From: an uncultured Spartobacteria bacterium
GTDB lineage: Bacteria; Verrucomicrobiota; Verrucomicrobiia; Chthoniobacterales; Chthoniobacteraceae
Direction: 5' to 3'
Assembly: GCA_903901425.1 (NCBI GenBank)
Contig: CAIURC010000063.1
Coordinates: forward strand, 62,001-126,000
DNA: 64,000 nt
Of this stretch, positions 51,205 to 60,583 are shown piece after piece (positions within the stretch are counted from its first letter, which is position 1; each line of letters starts with the position of its first letter). The notes below the pieces were generated by a model that was not told the origin of the DNA, searched no databases, and saw only the letters and a program-made list of their open reading frames with translations. The position numbers were made by a program, and so were the translations under genes.

Positions 51205-51912
51205 ATGAAATCAAGTGTTCCAAGGCACCCCACGCGGATTTACTTCATCCGACACGGCGAAGTAGAAACGTGTTTCCACCAAATCTTTGGCGGGAGCCGG
51301 ATCGATATGGATCTCTCCCCTCTGGGCTACCAGCACGCAGAGGAACTTGCGAACTGGATGGGGGACTGTCCAATTGACACGGTTTATTCGAGTCCGATGC
51401 TGCGTGCCCGCATGACCGCAGAACCGATGCTCAAACGCAGGGCATTGGCGCCCGTCATTTTGGAGGACCTGCGGGAGGTGGATTTCGGCGATTGGACCGG
51501 GTTCCGCTGGCGCGAGATCCAGGAGCGTTTTGGCGTTGCTGCCTACGACTGGCTTGAAATCATGGAGCAGTCCGGGATTCCAAACGGGGAATCTGCGGCA
51601 GCAGTAAAGGCCCGGGTGCAGCCGTGTTTGCAACGCATCCTCGACGAGAGCGCGAACAGGAATGTGGCCGTGGTTTGCCACGGGGGAATTGTCCGGGTCG
51701 CACTGTGTTTGCTCTTGGAGATCCCGTTTGCGCACATGGCCCATTTCAACGTGGATTACGGGAGCGTCACTGTCATCGAGCTTCAGCCCCACAAAAAGCA
51801 CGCGCTTGAGATTGAGTTGCTCAATTTCTGCCCGATCACCGATCGCCACGGCGCGCGTCCTCAGTTCAACGAGAGATCCGAACTCCAAGGCGCCCCGAAT
51901 CGGGTTCGTTGA
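51205..51912 (+). CDS. Histidine phosphatase (phosphoglycerate mutase-like)
   Basis: 235 aa. Catalytic RHG in TRIYFIRHGEVE, then DLSPLGYQHAEELANWM, VYSSPMLRARMTAEPM, LREVDFGDWTGFRWREIQ and the second histidine in VAVVCHGGIVRVALCLLLEIP. The layout matches small broad-specificity or alpha-ribazole-type phosphatases. No cobalamin genes are adjacent, so the substrate is unknown. No signal peptide; 21 bases after the sialate esterase. Confidence 0.92.
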   Translation: MKSSVPRHPTRIYFIRHGEVETCFHQIFGGSRIDMDLSPLGYQHAEELANWMGDCPIDTVYSSPMLRARMTAEPMLKRRALAPVILEDLREVDFGDWTGFRWREIQERFGVAAYDWLEIMEQSGIPNGESAAAVKARVQPCLQRILDESANRNVAVVCHGGIVRVALCLLLEIPFAHMAHFNVDYGSVTVIELQPHKKHALEIELLNFCPITDRHGARPQFNERSELQGAPNRVR

Positions 51913-52072
51913 AATTCTGGACCGACTTTTGGCGCCGGATCACCCAAGGGCAGGGCCGGTGAAGGTTAAATCAAAAACACCCGTGGTCTGGGGACGCATT
52001 GCAGAAAGAGTTTCCAGAATGCGTTTGAGGAACGGTTTGTGCCCGGGATGGATCCGGGACTAGGCATTGTTG

Positions 52073-52399
52073 ATGAAACCTTCCGAATGTCCCGAATGCA
52101 GCATGCCTGAGATTCTTGAACACCCTGGTGCATGGGAGTGTGTGACCTGTGGGCATGAATGGGAGAAGCAGGAGGCGGTGGAGGGACCGCGCGTGGTCCG
52201 CGATGCGCACGGGGTGGTGTTGGTCGACGGGGACTCCGTCACGCTCATCAAAGACCTGAAGCTTAAGGGATCCTCCCAGGTGATCAAGGGTGGCACCAAG
52301 GCCAAGAACATCCGGTTGGTGGACGGTGATCATGAGATTTCCTGCAAGATCGAGGGGAGCGCCATCGGCTTGAAAGCCTGCTTTGTGAGAAAGGCCTGA
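52073..52399 (+). CDS. PhnA/YjdM-family zinc-ribbon protein
   Basis: 108 aa from ATG 52073; two TTG codons precede it in frame. Zinc ribbon CPECSMPEILEHPGAWECVTCGHEW, then VVRDAHGVVLVDGDSVTLIKDLKLKGSSQVIKGGTKAKNIRLVDGDHEISCKIEG, the PhnA core. The name came from the E. coli phosphonate region, but the family has no proven role in phosphonate use, and no phn genes are nearby. Confidence 0.93.
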   Translation: MKPSECPECSMPEILEHPGAWECVTCGHEWEKQEAVEGPRVVRDAHGVVLVDGDSVTLIKDLKLKGSSQVIKGGTKAKNIRLVDGDHEISCKIEGSAIGLKACFVRKA

Positions 52400-52491
52400 C
52401 GGGCTTCTGCGAGCCGCTGGATCGCACGCGCCACCACCGGTCTGCGCATGGAGTGTGGGCTGTTCTTGCCCGGACACCACAGGGAGGGCAG

Positions 52492-52749
52492 TTAGAGTTC
52501 TTCGACGGTACTTTCTACTGCGGCAAAAATCGCGGGATTGCAGAGTGCAGAAATGGCGCTGATGAGGGCCTCGTCTTCCTTCTCGCGTTGCATGGCAGAG
52601 GTCATTTGAAGGATGGCGCTGATCCGGAGGTTTTCTGGGAAAACGCGCAAGCCGTTGAACCACTTTCTGATGTTCGGTTCCTGTTCAATGAGAAGACAGA
52701 CGAGTTCGAGTGCCTCTTGTTGTTGTCTGGTCAGCGAATTGGAAGCCAT
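52492..52749 (-). CDS. Short hypothetical protein
   Basis: 85 aa from ATG 52749; TTG 52764 is an alternative. SLTRQQQEALELVCLLIEQEPNIRKWFNGL, LRISAILQMTSAMQREKEDEALISAISALCNPAIFAAVESTVEEL. Amphipathic helices and balanced composition suggest a folded protein rather than a shadow ORF. No Shine-Dalgarno and no recognised family. Confidence 0.5.
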   Translation of the reverse strand: MASNSLTRQQQEALELVCLLIEQEPNIRKWFNGLRVFPENLRISAILQMTSAMQREKEDEALISAISALCNPAIFAAVESTVEEL

Positions 52750-53021
52750 GGGCGGGTTTTTCAAAGGATGGAGTCGCGAAGCCTGAGAGTATCAGGACAC
52801 GTCGAATCGGCACAACAAATGGGCGGCACTCGTTTTGATCAATGCCGTTTTTCGTATTCAGGCGCGGCCTTTGCGGCAGAAGGGTGGCAAATCACCCTCA
52901 ACGCCAGTGAATCGAGGTCGTGGACTAGTCCAGGTTTGATGGAGCTGTGGGTGGAACCGTGGATGAAGAGCCCGTTCCTGTTCAGTGGTGGCGACTCCAG
53001 TGCGGAAGACGGGACGCGTGA

Positions 53022-55382
53022 TTATCGCATTCTCATGAGTTTACCAGTGGCGAGGGCACTGACCATGTCGTTGAGGCGGAACCCGTTCTTGGCGGCTTGT
53101 TCTGTGAGTTCCTCGACGGATTTCAAATCGGAGGCCTCGAGTTTGCGGCCCTTGGCGTATTCGGCGAGCCGGACGATGAGATTGCGGGCGAATGGACGAA
53201 TCTGGGTGAGCATCGTTTTTTTCAGGCCCGTGACGTCATCAAACTGCACGCCTTTATATTCTCCCTCGGTGCTGACGCGCATGGACTTGGAGTATGCGGT
53301 GCGGAAGCGGCCAATCGGATCATAGGCTTCCAGCGCGAAGCCGGGAGGATCGATCTGGCGATGGCACTCCATACAGGCGGAGTCGTTGCGGTGTTTTTCG
53401 AGGAGTTCACGGATGGTCTTGGCTCCATTGAGGTCGGGGACGAGCGCTGGGACTTCTTTGGGCGGCCGGGGAGGTGGCGTGCCGAGGAGATTCCTCAGCA
53501 CCCAGACACCGCGCACAACGGGGGAGGTGTCGACGCCGTTCGCCGACAGGGTTAGGACGCTGGCGTGGCCCATCAAGCCACCCCGGTGGGCTTCGGGTGG
53601 AAAAGTGACGCGGACAAACTCGTCTTTGTTCCCCGCGAAGGGAATGTGGTAGAGGTCTGCGAGTCCGGAATTGACGAACGAGTAATCCGAGTCAATGAAG
53701 TCACGCACGCTGCAATTCTCACGCAGGACATGGCGGAAATACCGGTGCGTTTCTTCGCGCATGGCGGGTTCGAGGCGCGCTTTGTAGTAGATGCGGTAGT
53801 CGGTGTTCTTCGAGTCTGGAGGCATGCTGCCCAGTTTCACGAGGTCAAGCCATTGGTCCGTGAAGCTGTCGGCGAACCGATCTGAGCGGGCGTCTGCAAG
53901 CATGCGGGCCACTTGTGCCTTCAGAACCGCTGGGTCTTTGATCCTGCCGGACTGAGCAAGTGCAAAGAGTTCCGCATCAGGCATCGTACTCCACAGGAAG
54001 TACGAGAGTCGGCTGGCGAGCGCGTGTGCATCGAGTTCGCCGCCCTCCTCGCGCAAGTAAAGGAAATCCAAGGATGCCATCATTGCAGCAAAGGTACGGA
54101 TGACCGACGCGTTCCAGTCCTTGGTTTCCGCGTGCTGTTGGTCAAGGTAGCGGAGGTAGGGGGCCAGTTCTTCATCTGTCACCGGCCGTCGAAAGGCGCG
54201 GGTGGCGAATCGCAAAACAGTCTGTTTGCGAACAGCCGCATTGCTAAGATCTGGAATCTCAGGGGAGTCGAATGTGGCGCGATAGGACTCGGGGGGCCAT
54301 TCATCGAAGAACGGGCCTTCGATCTTGAAGGCGCTCACCCGCACTGCCGGGCCAACATAGGGCTCGCTCAGCGCCGAAGGCGGCAGTGTTCCGTGTCGAA
54401 TCGCGGACCGGATCTGAGTGATGGGTTTTCCATGGCCATTCTCAAAGGAGAAATAGGGGAAGTAGCCTTTGTCGATCCAAGCGTCGAATGTGAATGTTTG
54501 GTCGACATTGTCTTTCAGTGCGAACGTTCTTTGGATTTTGCCGACACGAGCCAACGATTCAGCACTGTCTGAAAGGACACCAAAGCCGAGGATAATCGGC
54601 CCCTCCTCGGGGGCAAACTTCACTGGGTAGCGATCTCGGTCAACACCGGCTGCGGTGACGGTGATGGTGTACCGGCCCGGCGCAGTCATGGTCCGGGTCT
54701 GTGGGGAGGCGTAGATTTTACCCGTTTCTCCGCTGCGCAGGAGCACATGATTTCTGCTCGCGATGACGTATCGACTGCCTCCGATGCCCTGCATCTTGCG
54801 AAGGTCCACGGTGATCTCGCGCGCTTGAGGCTGCGAAGAGTCGGTCGTGAAAATGGCCTGATTCAGGCTCTTTTCAGCCGAGTTGAGGTACTCTAGAAGC
54901 AACTCATTCGAGATCACCAACGCCTTGGCCTGGGTATCGAAGCCTTCTGTGACCTCGTCTTTGTAAATGTATTCGCTTGGATCGAAGGTGCCCTTCCGGA
55001 GTCCCAGTAGATCACGGACCGTATGGCCATACTCGCGTTGATTGAGCCGCCGAAAGCCTGGTCCCGTGATTGCACCGGCCTTCGTTGCCTCAAGGAGCGC
55101 GTGCTCCATCAGAGTCTTCCGTTCCTCATCGTCCGGTTGCGGTTTGGTGTCCGGCGGCATTTCTGCGCTGGCCAACTGATCGAAGATTTTTTTCCACAGT
55201 CCGGCGTCGATTTTTGTGACGTCATCAAGGCGGACGTCACCCTTCTGTTTTTCCGCCCCATGGCACTGGGTGCAGTAATTCTTGAGGAGCGCAGGATTTG
55301 ATGTCGTCTCGTGAGCGGCATGGAGTCCGGCCGGGATTGCCAGGCCGATCAGGAGTGGAACAAGTTTCATGGTGCGTCTCAT
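53022..55382 (-). CDS. Secreted cytochrome-like DUF1587/DUF1595/DUF1592/DUF1588/DUF1585 protein
   Basis: 786 aa from ATG 55382, fixed by an ATGA overlap with the DUF1552 gene. Signal peptide LVPLLIGLAIPAGLHAAHE. A haem-binding CTQCHGAEKQKGDVRLDD site lies near residue 37, as in planctomycete cytochrome domains. DUF1587 (RRLNQREYGHTVRDLLGL), DUF1595 (FATRAFRRPVTDEEL), DUF1592 (LDFLYLREEGGELDAHALASRLSYFLWSTMPD), DUF1588 (RVTFPPEAHRGGLMGHASVLTLSANGVDTSPVVRGVWVLRNLLG) and DUF1585 (LEAYDPIGRFRTAY) follow. Very common in Planctomycetota and Verrucomicrobiota; role not established, thought to be extracytoplasmic oxidation. Always paired with DUF1552, as here. Confidence 0.95.
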   Translation of the reverse strand: MRRTMKLVPLLIGLAIPAGLHAAHETTSNPALLKNYCTQCHGAEKQKGDVRLDDVTKIDAGLWKKIFDQLASAEMPPDTKPQPDDEERKTLMEHALLEATKAGAITGPGFRRLNQREYGHTVRDLLGLRKGTFDPSEYIYKDEVTEGFDTQAKALVISNELLLEYLNSAEKSLNQAIFTTDSSQPQAREITVDLRKMQGIGGSRYVIASRNHVLLRSGETGKIYASPQTRTMTAPGRYTITVTAAGVDRDRYPVKFAPEEGPIILGFGVLSDSAESLARVGKIQRTFALKDNVDQTFTFDAWIDKGYFPYFSFENGHGKPITQIRSAIRHGTLPPSALSEPYVGPAVRVSAFKIEGPFFDEWPPESYRATFDSPEIPDLSNAAVRKQTVLRFATRAFRRPVTDEELAPYLRYLDQQHAETKDWNASVIRTFAAMMASLDFLYLREEGGELDAHALASRLSYFLWSTMPDAELFALAQSGRIKDPAVLKAQVARMLADARSDRFADSFTDQWLDLVKLGSMPPDSKNTDYRIYYKARLEPAMREETHRYFRHVLRENCSVRDFIDSDYSFVNSGLADLYHIPFAGNKDEFVRVTFPPEAHRGGLMGHASVLTLSANGVDTSPVVRGVWVLRNLLGTPPPRPPKEVPALVPDLNGAKTIRELLEKHRNDSACMECHRQIDPPGFALEAYDPIGRFRTAYSKSMRVSTEGEYKGVQFDDVTGLKKTMLTQIRPFARNLIVRLAEYAKGRKLEASDLKSVEELTEQAAKNGFRLNDMVSALATGKLMRMR

Positions 55383-56647
55383 GCTTTCAACTGGTTCATG
55401 GTGCCCGTGGCGTTGTTGAAGCGGTCGGTCTCAACGCCGAAGTTTTGAAGCATCGTCGTGAAGAGATTGTTGAGGGGTGTCTGGCGGCCGTCCGGCCGTG
55501 CGCAATCCAGATGTGCTCCGTGCTTGAGGCCGCCGCCGGCAAGGATCAGGGGTAGATCTCGATTTGAGTGGCGGGCAGCATCGCCGAGACCGCTGCCGAA
55601 GAAGATCATCGTCTCATCGAGCAGGTGACCGTGTTGGGTACGAGCGGCCTTGAGTTTATCCATGAACCGGGCCATCTGAGCGATGTAGAATGTCTCGATG
55701 ATCCGGAGTTGTTTCAGCTTTTCTTCAAGATTTCCGTGGTGCGAAAGGTTGTGATAGCCCTCTTTGACCCCATCGAGTTCGATCACGAGATTGTGCATCC
55801 CAAAGCCAGCGGTGAAAACGCGGCTTGTATCGGATTGAATCGCGAGGAACAACAAGTCGAACATCAAGGGTGAAAGCGTTTCGTAGTCGACACTGCTATG
55901 GGCGTGTTCGTGCTCGTTAAATTTCACCTTTGCCTTCGGCATATCCTCCCAGCGTTTCATGCCTTGGATCTTCATTTCCGCCTCACGGACGGCGGTGAGA
56001 TATTCATCCAGTTTGGCACGGTCAGGCGGGTTGACGTTGCGTTCAAAGCGCTTCGCCTGTTCCCGGACCAGATCCAACACGCTGCCCTTCCGCATGAGCT
56101 CCATCCGGTGCGCTTCCTTTGCGGCGGCCGTGTCATTCACAAAGAGCTTTCGAAAAAGCACAAACGGATCGCCTTCCTCGCGCATCTTAATGCCCGAGCT
56201 GCTCCAGGAACTTCCTTGGCTGCCCGCGAGCGAAATATGCACAGAGGGAAAACGCGTCTGATAACCTACATGGGACGCTGCGACCTGGTCCACGGACACG
56301 TTTTTCCCGGGAACTGTTTGATTGGCATCGACTCCGCTGAGGAGGGAGTTCATTGCATCGTGCTTTGTGAAAATGCCTGGGTGGTCCATGTGCGAGAAGA
56401 CGGTGAAGTCATCCCGCAATCGCTCCAACGGTGACAGGACAGGGGAAAGTTGGTAGCCGGGGCCGAAGGATTTTGGGAAGAACGACTCGGGATTCATTCC
56501 CAAGGCGCTGCAGATGCAAACCATGCGCATGGGCGGTTTGGCGGGGAATTTTTGTCCGAGCGACTCAAAAACGGGAAGGGCGATGGAAATGCCTGCAGCC
56601 CTTAGGAAGGAACGACGGGAGAGAGGTGAGGAATGAAGAGGTTGCAT
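55379..56647 (-). CDS. DUF1552 protein with Tat-type signal
   Basis: 422 aa. Twin-arginine signal SRRSFLRAAGISIALPVFESL. DUF1552 features: MVCICSALGMNPESFFP, LSPLERLRDDFTVFSHMDHPG, GQKFPAKPP, GHLLDETMIFFGSGLGDAARHSNRDLPLILAGGG and a C-terminal LNNLFTTMLQNFGVETDRFNNATG. The fold is phosphatase/sulfatase-like. It is the upstream partner of the cytochrome-like gene, overlapping it by four bases. The pair is a hallmark of Planctomycetota and Verrucomicrobiota and acts in the periplasm. Confidence 0.95.
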   Translation of the reverse strand: MQPLHSSPLSRRSFLRAAGISIALPVFESLGQKFPAKPPMRMVCICSALGMNPESFFPKSFGPGYQLSPVLSPLERLRDDFTVFSHMDHPGIFTKHDAMNSLLSGVDANQTVPGKNVSVDQVAASHVGYQTRFPSVHISLAGSQGSSWSSSGIKMREEGDPFVLFRKLFVNDTAAAKEAHRMELMRKGSVLDLVREQAKRFERNVNPPDRAKLDEYLTAVREAEMKIQGMKRWEDMPKAKVKFNEHEHAHSSVDYETLSPLMFDLLFLAIQSDTSRVFTAGFGMHNLVIELDGVKEGYHNLSHHGNLEEKLKQLRIIETFYIAQMARFMDKLKAARTQHGHLLDETMIFFGSGLGDAARHSNRDLPLILAGGGLKHGAHLDCARPDGRQTPLNNLFTTMLQNFGVETDRFNNATGTMNQLKA

Positions 56648-57081
56648 GATGGAGGAACGGCGCGGTTGGGATGGTGCGGGTGTGTTCTAGAAATGGCGTT
56701 GGTGCGGGGATTGGAGGGGGTGCGATTTGGCTTTGAGAAAGGGACAGGTACGCGCTTTAGAGAGGGGGGCGTTGATTCCGCTACGATGTGGAAAGGGACG
56801 GGGGCATTGGCTTTCGTAAAAGAGAGAACACCGGTTTCCTTACACGGGTTGCATGTCTGGAGACCCCGCGAACGCGGGCACCTGTTCTGAGGAAAAGCTG
56901 TCGCGGAAAAATGCTCCCGGAGTGTGGAGGGAGGAGGCTCCTCATGTCACGGCATGCCACTTTTCCGGAGAAATCGGTCGGGTCGGAGAGAGAACTCTTG
57001 GAGGCCGAGGCGCAGGATACTGAGTGCGGGTGGCAATTTCGCGGATGGCGGGAGCTCGGGATCGGGTTATTCTGGGCCACG
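56648..57081. other. Divergent intergenic region between DUF1552 and the beta-helix gene
   Basis: 434 bases. The track ORF across it lacks family-like sequence. It must hold promoters for both directions. A small palindrome GAGGAGGCTCCTC is present, but no firm promoter was picked. Confidence 0.4.
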
Positions 57082-58983
57082 ATGCGTACCGTGATTTTTT
57101 GGCTCGCGATGGGTCTGCCGGCAATGGCTGCCGAGTATTTTGTGGCCACGTCGGGTGCGGACACGAACGCGGGTTCTGCGGCGGCGCCGTGGCGGACCAT
57201 CCAGAAAGCCGCCAACACGGTTGCGCCCGGGGATACGGTAAACGTGGTAGCGGGTGTCTATGCCGAGCGCGTGACGATCTCGGGAAAGCGCGGGACGGCG
57301 GTGCAACCGATTGTTTTTCGGACCCGGCCAGGCGACTCGATGGCGGTGCTGGATCAGACGGGTGTCACTCCTCCGGCGGGTTCGAGCGCGGTTCTGTCGA
57401 TGGTCGACTGCGACCATGTGACCATTCAGAACCTTGAGATCCGAAACTACAAGACGACCTCCGACACGCGGATTCCGATGGGGATCTGGGTCCGGGGTGC
57501 GGGAAACGGTGTGCGGATTGTTTCGTGCAAGGTGCACGACATCTGGCAGAGCAATGCGACCGTGGGAAACTTCAACGCGAACGGGTTCGGGATCCTCGTG
57601 GCAGGCGATGCGGCACAGCCCATTCAGGATTTGGTGATTGATGGGTGCGAGGTTTACGGGTTGCGAACGGGCGCAAGCGAGTCCGTGGCGATCAATGGGA
57701 ACGTGAGTGGCATTCAAGTCACAAACAACCGGGTGCATGACTGCAACAACATCGGGATTGATTTCATTGGGTTTGAAGGCACGGCGCCTGCAGGGACCAT
57801 GGACCAGGCCCGGAACGCGCTGTGTTCCGGGAACACGGTTTGGAACATCGACTCGAGGTTCAATCCCGCCTACGGGGGCAACTTTGACGCGGGTGGGAGC
57901 GACTCGACCCGCTCTGCCCCTGGGTTGTACGTGGACGGCGGTCGGGACGTGGTCATGGAGCGTAACCATGTGTACGCGTGCAACTTTGGCGTCTCGATTG
58001 GAAGCGAACACTTTGGACGCGTGTCTTCCCATGTGATTCTTCGCAACAACCTGATCCACCATTGCCATGTGGGCGGGGTCGTTCTGGGCGGTTCCGATCC
58101 CACGCAGAACGGCGGCGCCACCGGGTGCTCTGTCTTGCACAACACGCTCTACGAGAATGATACCACGGGCTTTGGAGGCGGGCAGGTGAGTATCCAGAAT
58201 TTTGTGGGCAGCACCACGCTCCGGCACAATCTCATGGTCTGCAACTCGTCGACCGCGCAGTTTGTGCTCAAGGACAACACCACCGGTTCTTTTTCCCCGA
58301 ATGACATCGACTGGAACCTCTACAGTGGCGCTTCGGCAACGGCTGTGGAGTTCATCTGGGATGGAACCTCGCGTGCGACATTCGCGGCATGGCGGACGGA
58401 TTCCCTGCAGGATGCCAATTCGTTTTTTGCGGCAACTCCGGGCCTTGTGGGGCCGTCCCTGAACGCTTTGGCGCCGGCGGCGAATTTTAAACTGACTGCC
58501 TCTTCAGCCGCGTTGAATGCCGGCAATCCCGCATTCGTGCCGCAACCGAGCGAACGCGATCTGGAGGGTCAAAGCCGGGTGGTAGGCGGGCTGGTGGATA
58601 TCGGGTGCGACGAGTGGCTCTCGCCGTGGCAGGCGTGGAGAGATTCTTATTTCTCCCTTCCGGACGGCGGTCCTGGGGCGGAACCGATGGACGATCCGGA
58701 TGCCGATGGAGTGACGAATTTCATGGAGTATGCGCTGGGATCCTCACCCGTCTCTGGGGGCGCGTCGCGGCTTCCGGTAGTGACTCGGGCCGGAGCCGGG
58801 TATCGGTTTTCGTATCGGAAAGACGGGGCTGGTTTAGTCTATGGGGTTGAGAAATCCACGATGCCTGGCGGCGGATGGGTGCCGGTAGTGGAGGCGGAGC
58901 AGACGGATGGAAACGGGAACTTCTGGAGAGATGTGCCGCTGTCAGCGCCTCTTTTTATGCGACTCAAAGTCGCTTGGCCTTAG
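57082..58983 (+). CDS. Secreted right-handed parallel beta-helix protein with C-terminal EYALG module
   Basis: 633 aa from ATG 57082, which gives a signal peptide (RTVIFWLAMGLPAMAAEYF); the 98 extra track residues are not coding-like. DUF1565-type opening VATSGADTNAGSAAAPWRTIQKAANTVAPGDTVNVVAGVYAERVTI, then repeated coils with VRIVSCKVHDIW, GCEVYGLRTG, NNRVHDCNN, RNNLIHHCHVGG, SVLHNTLYEN. A verrucomicrobial-style tail PDADGVTNFMEYALGSSP ends in a small beta region (RLPVVTRAGAGYRFSYR). Likely binds or cleaves an extracellular polysaccharide. No lyase catalytic residues are confidently seen. Confidence 0.85.
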   Translation: MRTVIFWLAMGLPAMAAEYFVATSGADTNAGSAAAPWRTIQKAANTVAPGDTVNVVAGVYAERVTISGKRGTAVQPIVFRTRPGDSMAVLDQTGVTPPAGSSAVLSMVDCDHVTIQNLEIRNYKTTSDTRIPMGIWVRGAGNGVRIVSCKVHDIWQSNATVGNFNANGFGILVAGDAAQPIQDLVIDGCEVYGLRTGASESVAINGNVSGIQVTNNRVHDCNNIGIDFIGFEGTAPAGTMDQARNALCSGNTVWNIDSRFNPAYGGNFDAGGSDSTRSAPGLYVDGGRDVVMERNHVYACNFGVSIGSEHFGRVSSHVILRNNLIHHCHVGGVVLGGSDPTQNGGATGCSVLHNTLYENDTTGFGGGQVSIQNFVGSTTLRHNLMVCNSSTAQFVLKDNTTGSFSPNDIDWNLYSGASATAVEFIWDGTSRATFAAWRTDSLQDANSFFAATPGLVGPSLNALAPAANFKLTASSAALNAGNPAFVPQPSERDLEGQSRVVGGLVDIGCDEWLSPWQAWRDSYFSLPDGGPGAEPMDDPDADGVTNFMEYALGSSPVSGGASRLPVVTRAGAGYRFSYRKDGAGLVYGVEKSTMPGGGWVPVVEAEQTDGNGNFWRDVPLSAPLFMRLKVAWP

Positions 58984-59344
58984 CTGTTCGAGCGCTGTCT
59001 CCGTTTTTTGACACGGCGACCCATTGCCAGCGGTTGAGGCTGGCGTCTTGGGGGCGCCGCTTTCGTTGACCTGTGTCTGCGTGGACGCGCCGGACTTCGC
59101 GCTCCGTGCGGTGCCGCGGACCGGTGTGGAATCCAGAGGCGTTGTGTGAACCGGGTACACGAAGCGACCCATGGGGCCGACCTCACATGCCAGAGTTGGA
59201 GGAAAACCAGGCTTCCTGCAGCGTGCACCGCTCCGGTTACCATGCGCCGTCCCTCCACCTGTTCCATGGTAAAGATGCCGGGTGTGTTTGGATACCCGAA
59301 GCCTTTGGGCGACACGGATGCGGACTCCGGATTCGGCAACCACC
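58984..59344. other. Gap between convergent beta-helix and TPM-domain genes
   Basis: 361 bases. Short ORFs on both strands show no family-like sequence. No T-run terminator found. I see no gene. Confidence 0.4.
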
Positions 59345-60472
59345 TCACCAGGAGCCGGAACTGCCCCCGCCGGAGGAGGAGCCGCCTCCGGAACCGGATG
59401 AGCTGGATGAGGGTGATACGCGCGGGATGATGCGCTGGTAAGTGCGCTTGTGACTGCAGAGGGAACAGCTCTCGGTCAATTCGGCAAGTCCGGTGGAGTA
59501 TTCTGTGGCAGGCGTGATGGTGCGCGAGTTGGTGCGCAGGGTGCGATATCGACACGTGCCGCACTTTGAATAGTGCGTGAATATTGCGCCCCAACGGGTC
59601 TTGAGGGTTTCGCCACAGGACGGGCATGACCAGATGTCATAGTTGACTGAACCAATCTGTTCCTCTTTGACTTCGCCCGGTTCGAGGTGCTTGTCCTCTT
59701 CCTGCTCGCACAGACGCCCCATGGGTACCTTGCAGCGGGAGCATTTCCGAGGACGGCGGCGGAGGATTTGCCGGAGCGCAACGCCCAGACAGCCAAACGC
59801 GCCCAACCGTGCCATCCAGACGGCGATGGGGTGTTCGTTCCCGGGGGTTCCTGACACAGGGTTCTCGGGGTCAGCGTGTTCATCGCGGGGGATTGCAGGG
59901 ATGGACGAGGATGCCTGTGCCGTGAGGCCCCAAGGGACAACCCGGTCCGCGATGGATTGTGCGCCTTGGAGCAATGCGTTCCGGGGGTTGCCGGCTTTGA
60001 AGTGGTGGACCACCACGCCGTTCATGACGGCGTCGGTCGCTGTGGTGATTCCCGCCGGGAATCCGTTGCCCACCACGATCTCAGCCTTCCGATCGGCCAG
60101 CGCTGCCATCAGGAGAACGCCCCGGTTTCGACGGCGCGTATCGAGAGCGAATTGGTTGAACAACCGCGTGGTCCATTCCCGCGGGTTTTTGCCGTCGGTG
60201 GACTGAACCACCACCACCATCAATTCGCCATGCGCGGAGGCCCGCCGTGCGGATGCGTCGATGGCCGCCACGTCATTGGGTGCCAGGGTTCCTGTGAGGT
60301 CGACAACGTGATGGGCGGGGCGCGGATCTGGGATCGATTGGGGGGCCTCTGCGAGAGCCGTGCTTGTGGAGTCCGTCATCAGGAGCCCAAGAAGAAGGAG
60401 GATGATGACGGGAAGAATCCCCCCAAATTTCTGGCGGCATATCGAATGGAACCGGCGGGTGATTCGAGGCAT
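59345..60472 (-). CDS. TPM-domain (YgcG-like) membrane protein with zinc ribbons
   Basis: 375 aa. An N-terminal hydrophobic segment (GGILPVIILLLLGLLM) serves as signal or anchor. TPM domain: HHVVDLTGTLAPNDVAAIDASARRASAHGELMVVVVQST, NRGVLLMAALADRKAEIVVGNGFPAGI, DAVMNGVVVHHFKAGNPRNALLQGA. After a second hydrophobic stretch (VWMARLGAFGCLGVALRQIL) come three CxxC groups, CSRC, CPSC and CGTC, then CSLC, and a Ser/Gly-rich tail SSSGSGGGSSSGG. TPM proteins include photosystem II repair and cell-envelope members; the exact role here is unknown. The zinc-ribbon half is an uncommon extra. Confidence 0.82.
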   Translation of the reverse strand: MPRITRRFHSICRQKFGGILPVIILLLLGLLMTDSTSTALAEAPQSIPDPRPAHHVVDLTGTLAPNDVAAIDASARRASAHGELMVVVVQSTDGKNPREWTTRLFNQFALDTRRRNRGVLLMAALADRKAEIVVGNGFPAGITTATDAVMNGVVVHHFKAGNPRNALLQGAQSIADRVVPWGLTAQASSSIPAIPRDEHADPENPVSGTPGNEHPIAVWMARLGAFGCLGVALRQILRRRPRKCSRCKVPMGRLCEQEEDKHLEPGEVKEEQIGSVNYDIWSCPSCGETLKTRWGAIFTHYSKCGTCRYRTLRTNSRTITPATEYSTGLAELTESCSLCSHKRTYQRIIPRVSPSSSSSGSGGGSSSGGGSSGSW

Positions 60473-60583
60473 GGCAATGGGTGTGCCGGACTGGGGGGGG
60501 GAGGGCGATGGTGCAAAAGTCTGCCGGTTTCTGGCGCAAGGAGTGGTCTTGGACCGGAATCGGCGGGATCAGCGGACCGCAGA

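Noticed and set aside
52453-53325. 290-aa plus-strand ORF running into the DUF1585 region
   Set aside because: Overlaps the conserved end of the cytochrome-like gene antisense; no motif or start signal.
57067-58227. 386-aa ORF antisense to the beta-helix gene
   Set aside because: Arg/His-rich shadow without structure; plus-strand gene has signal peptide and repeats.
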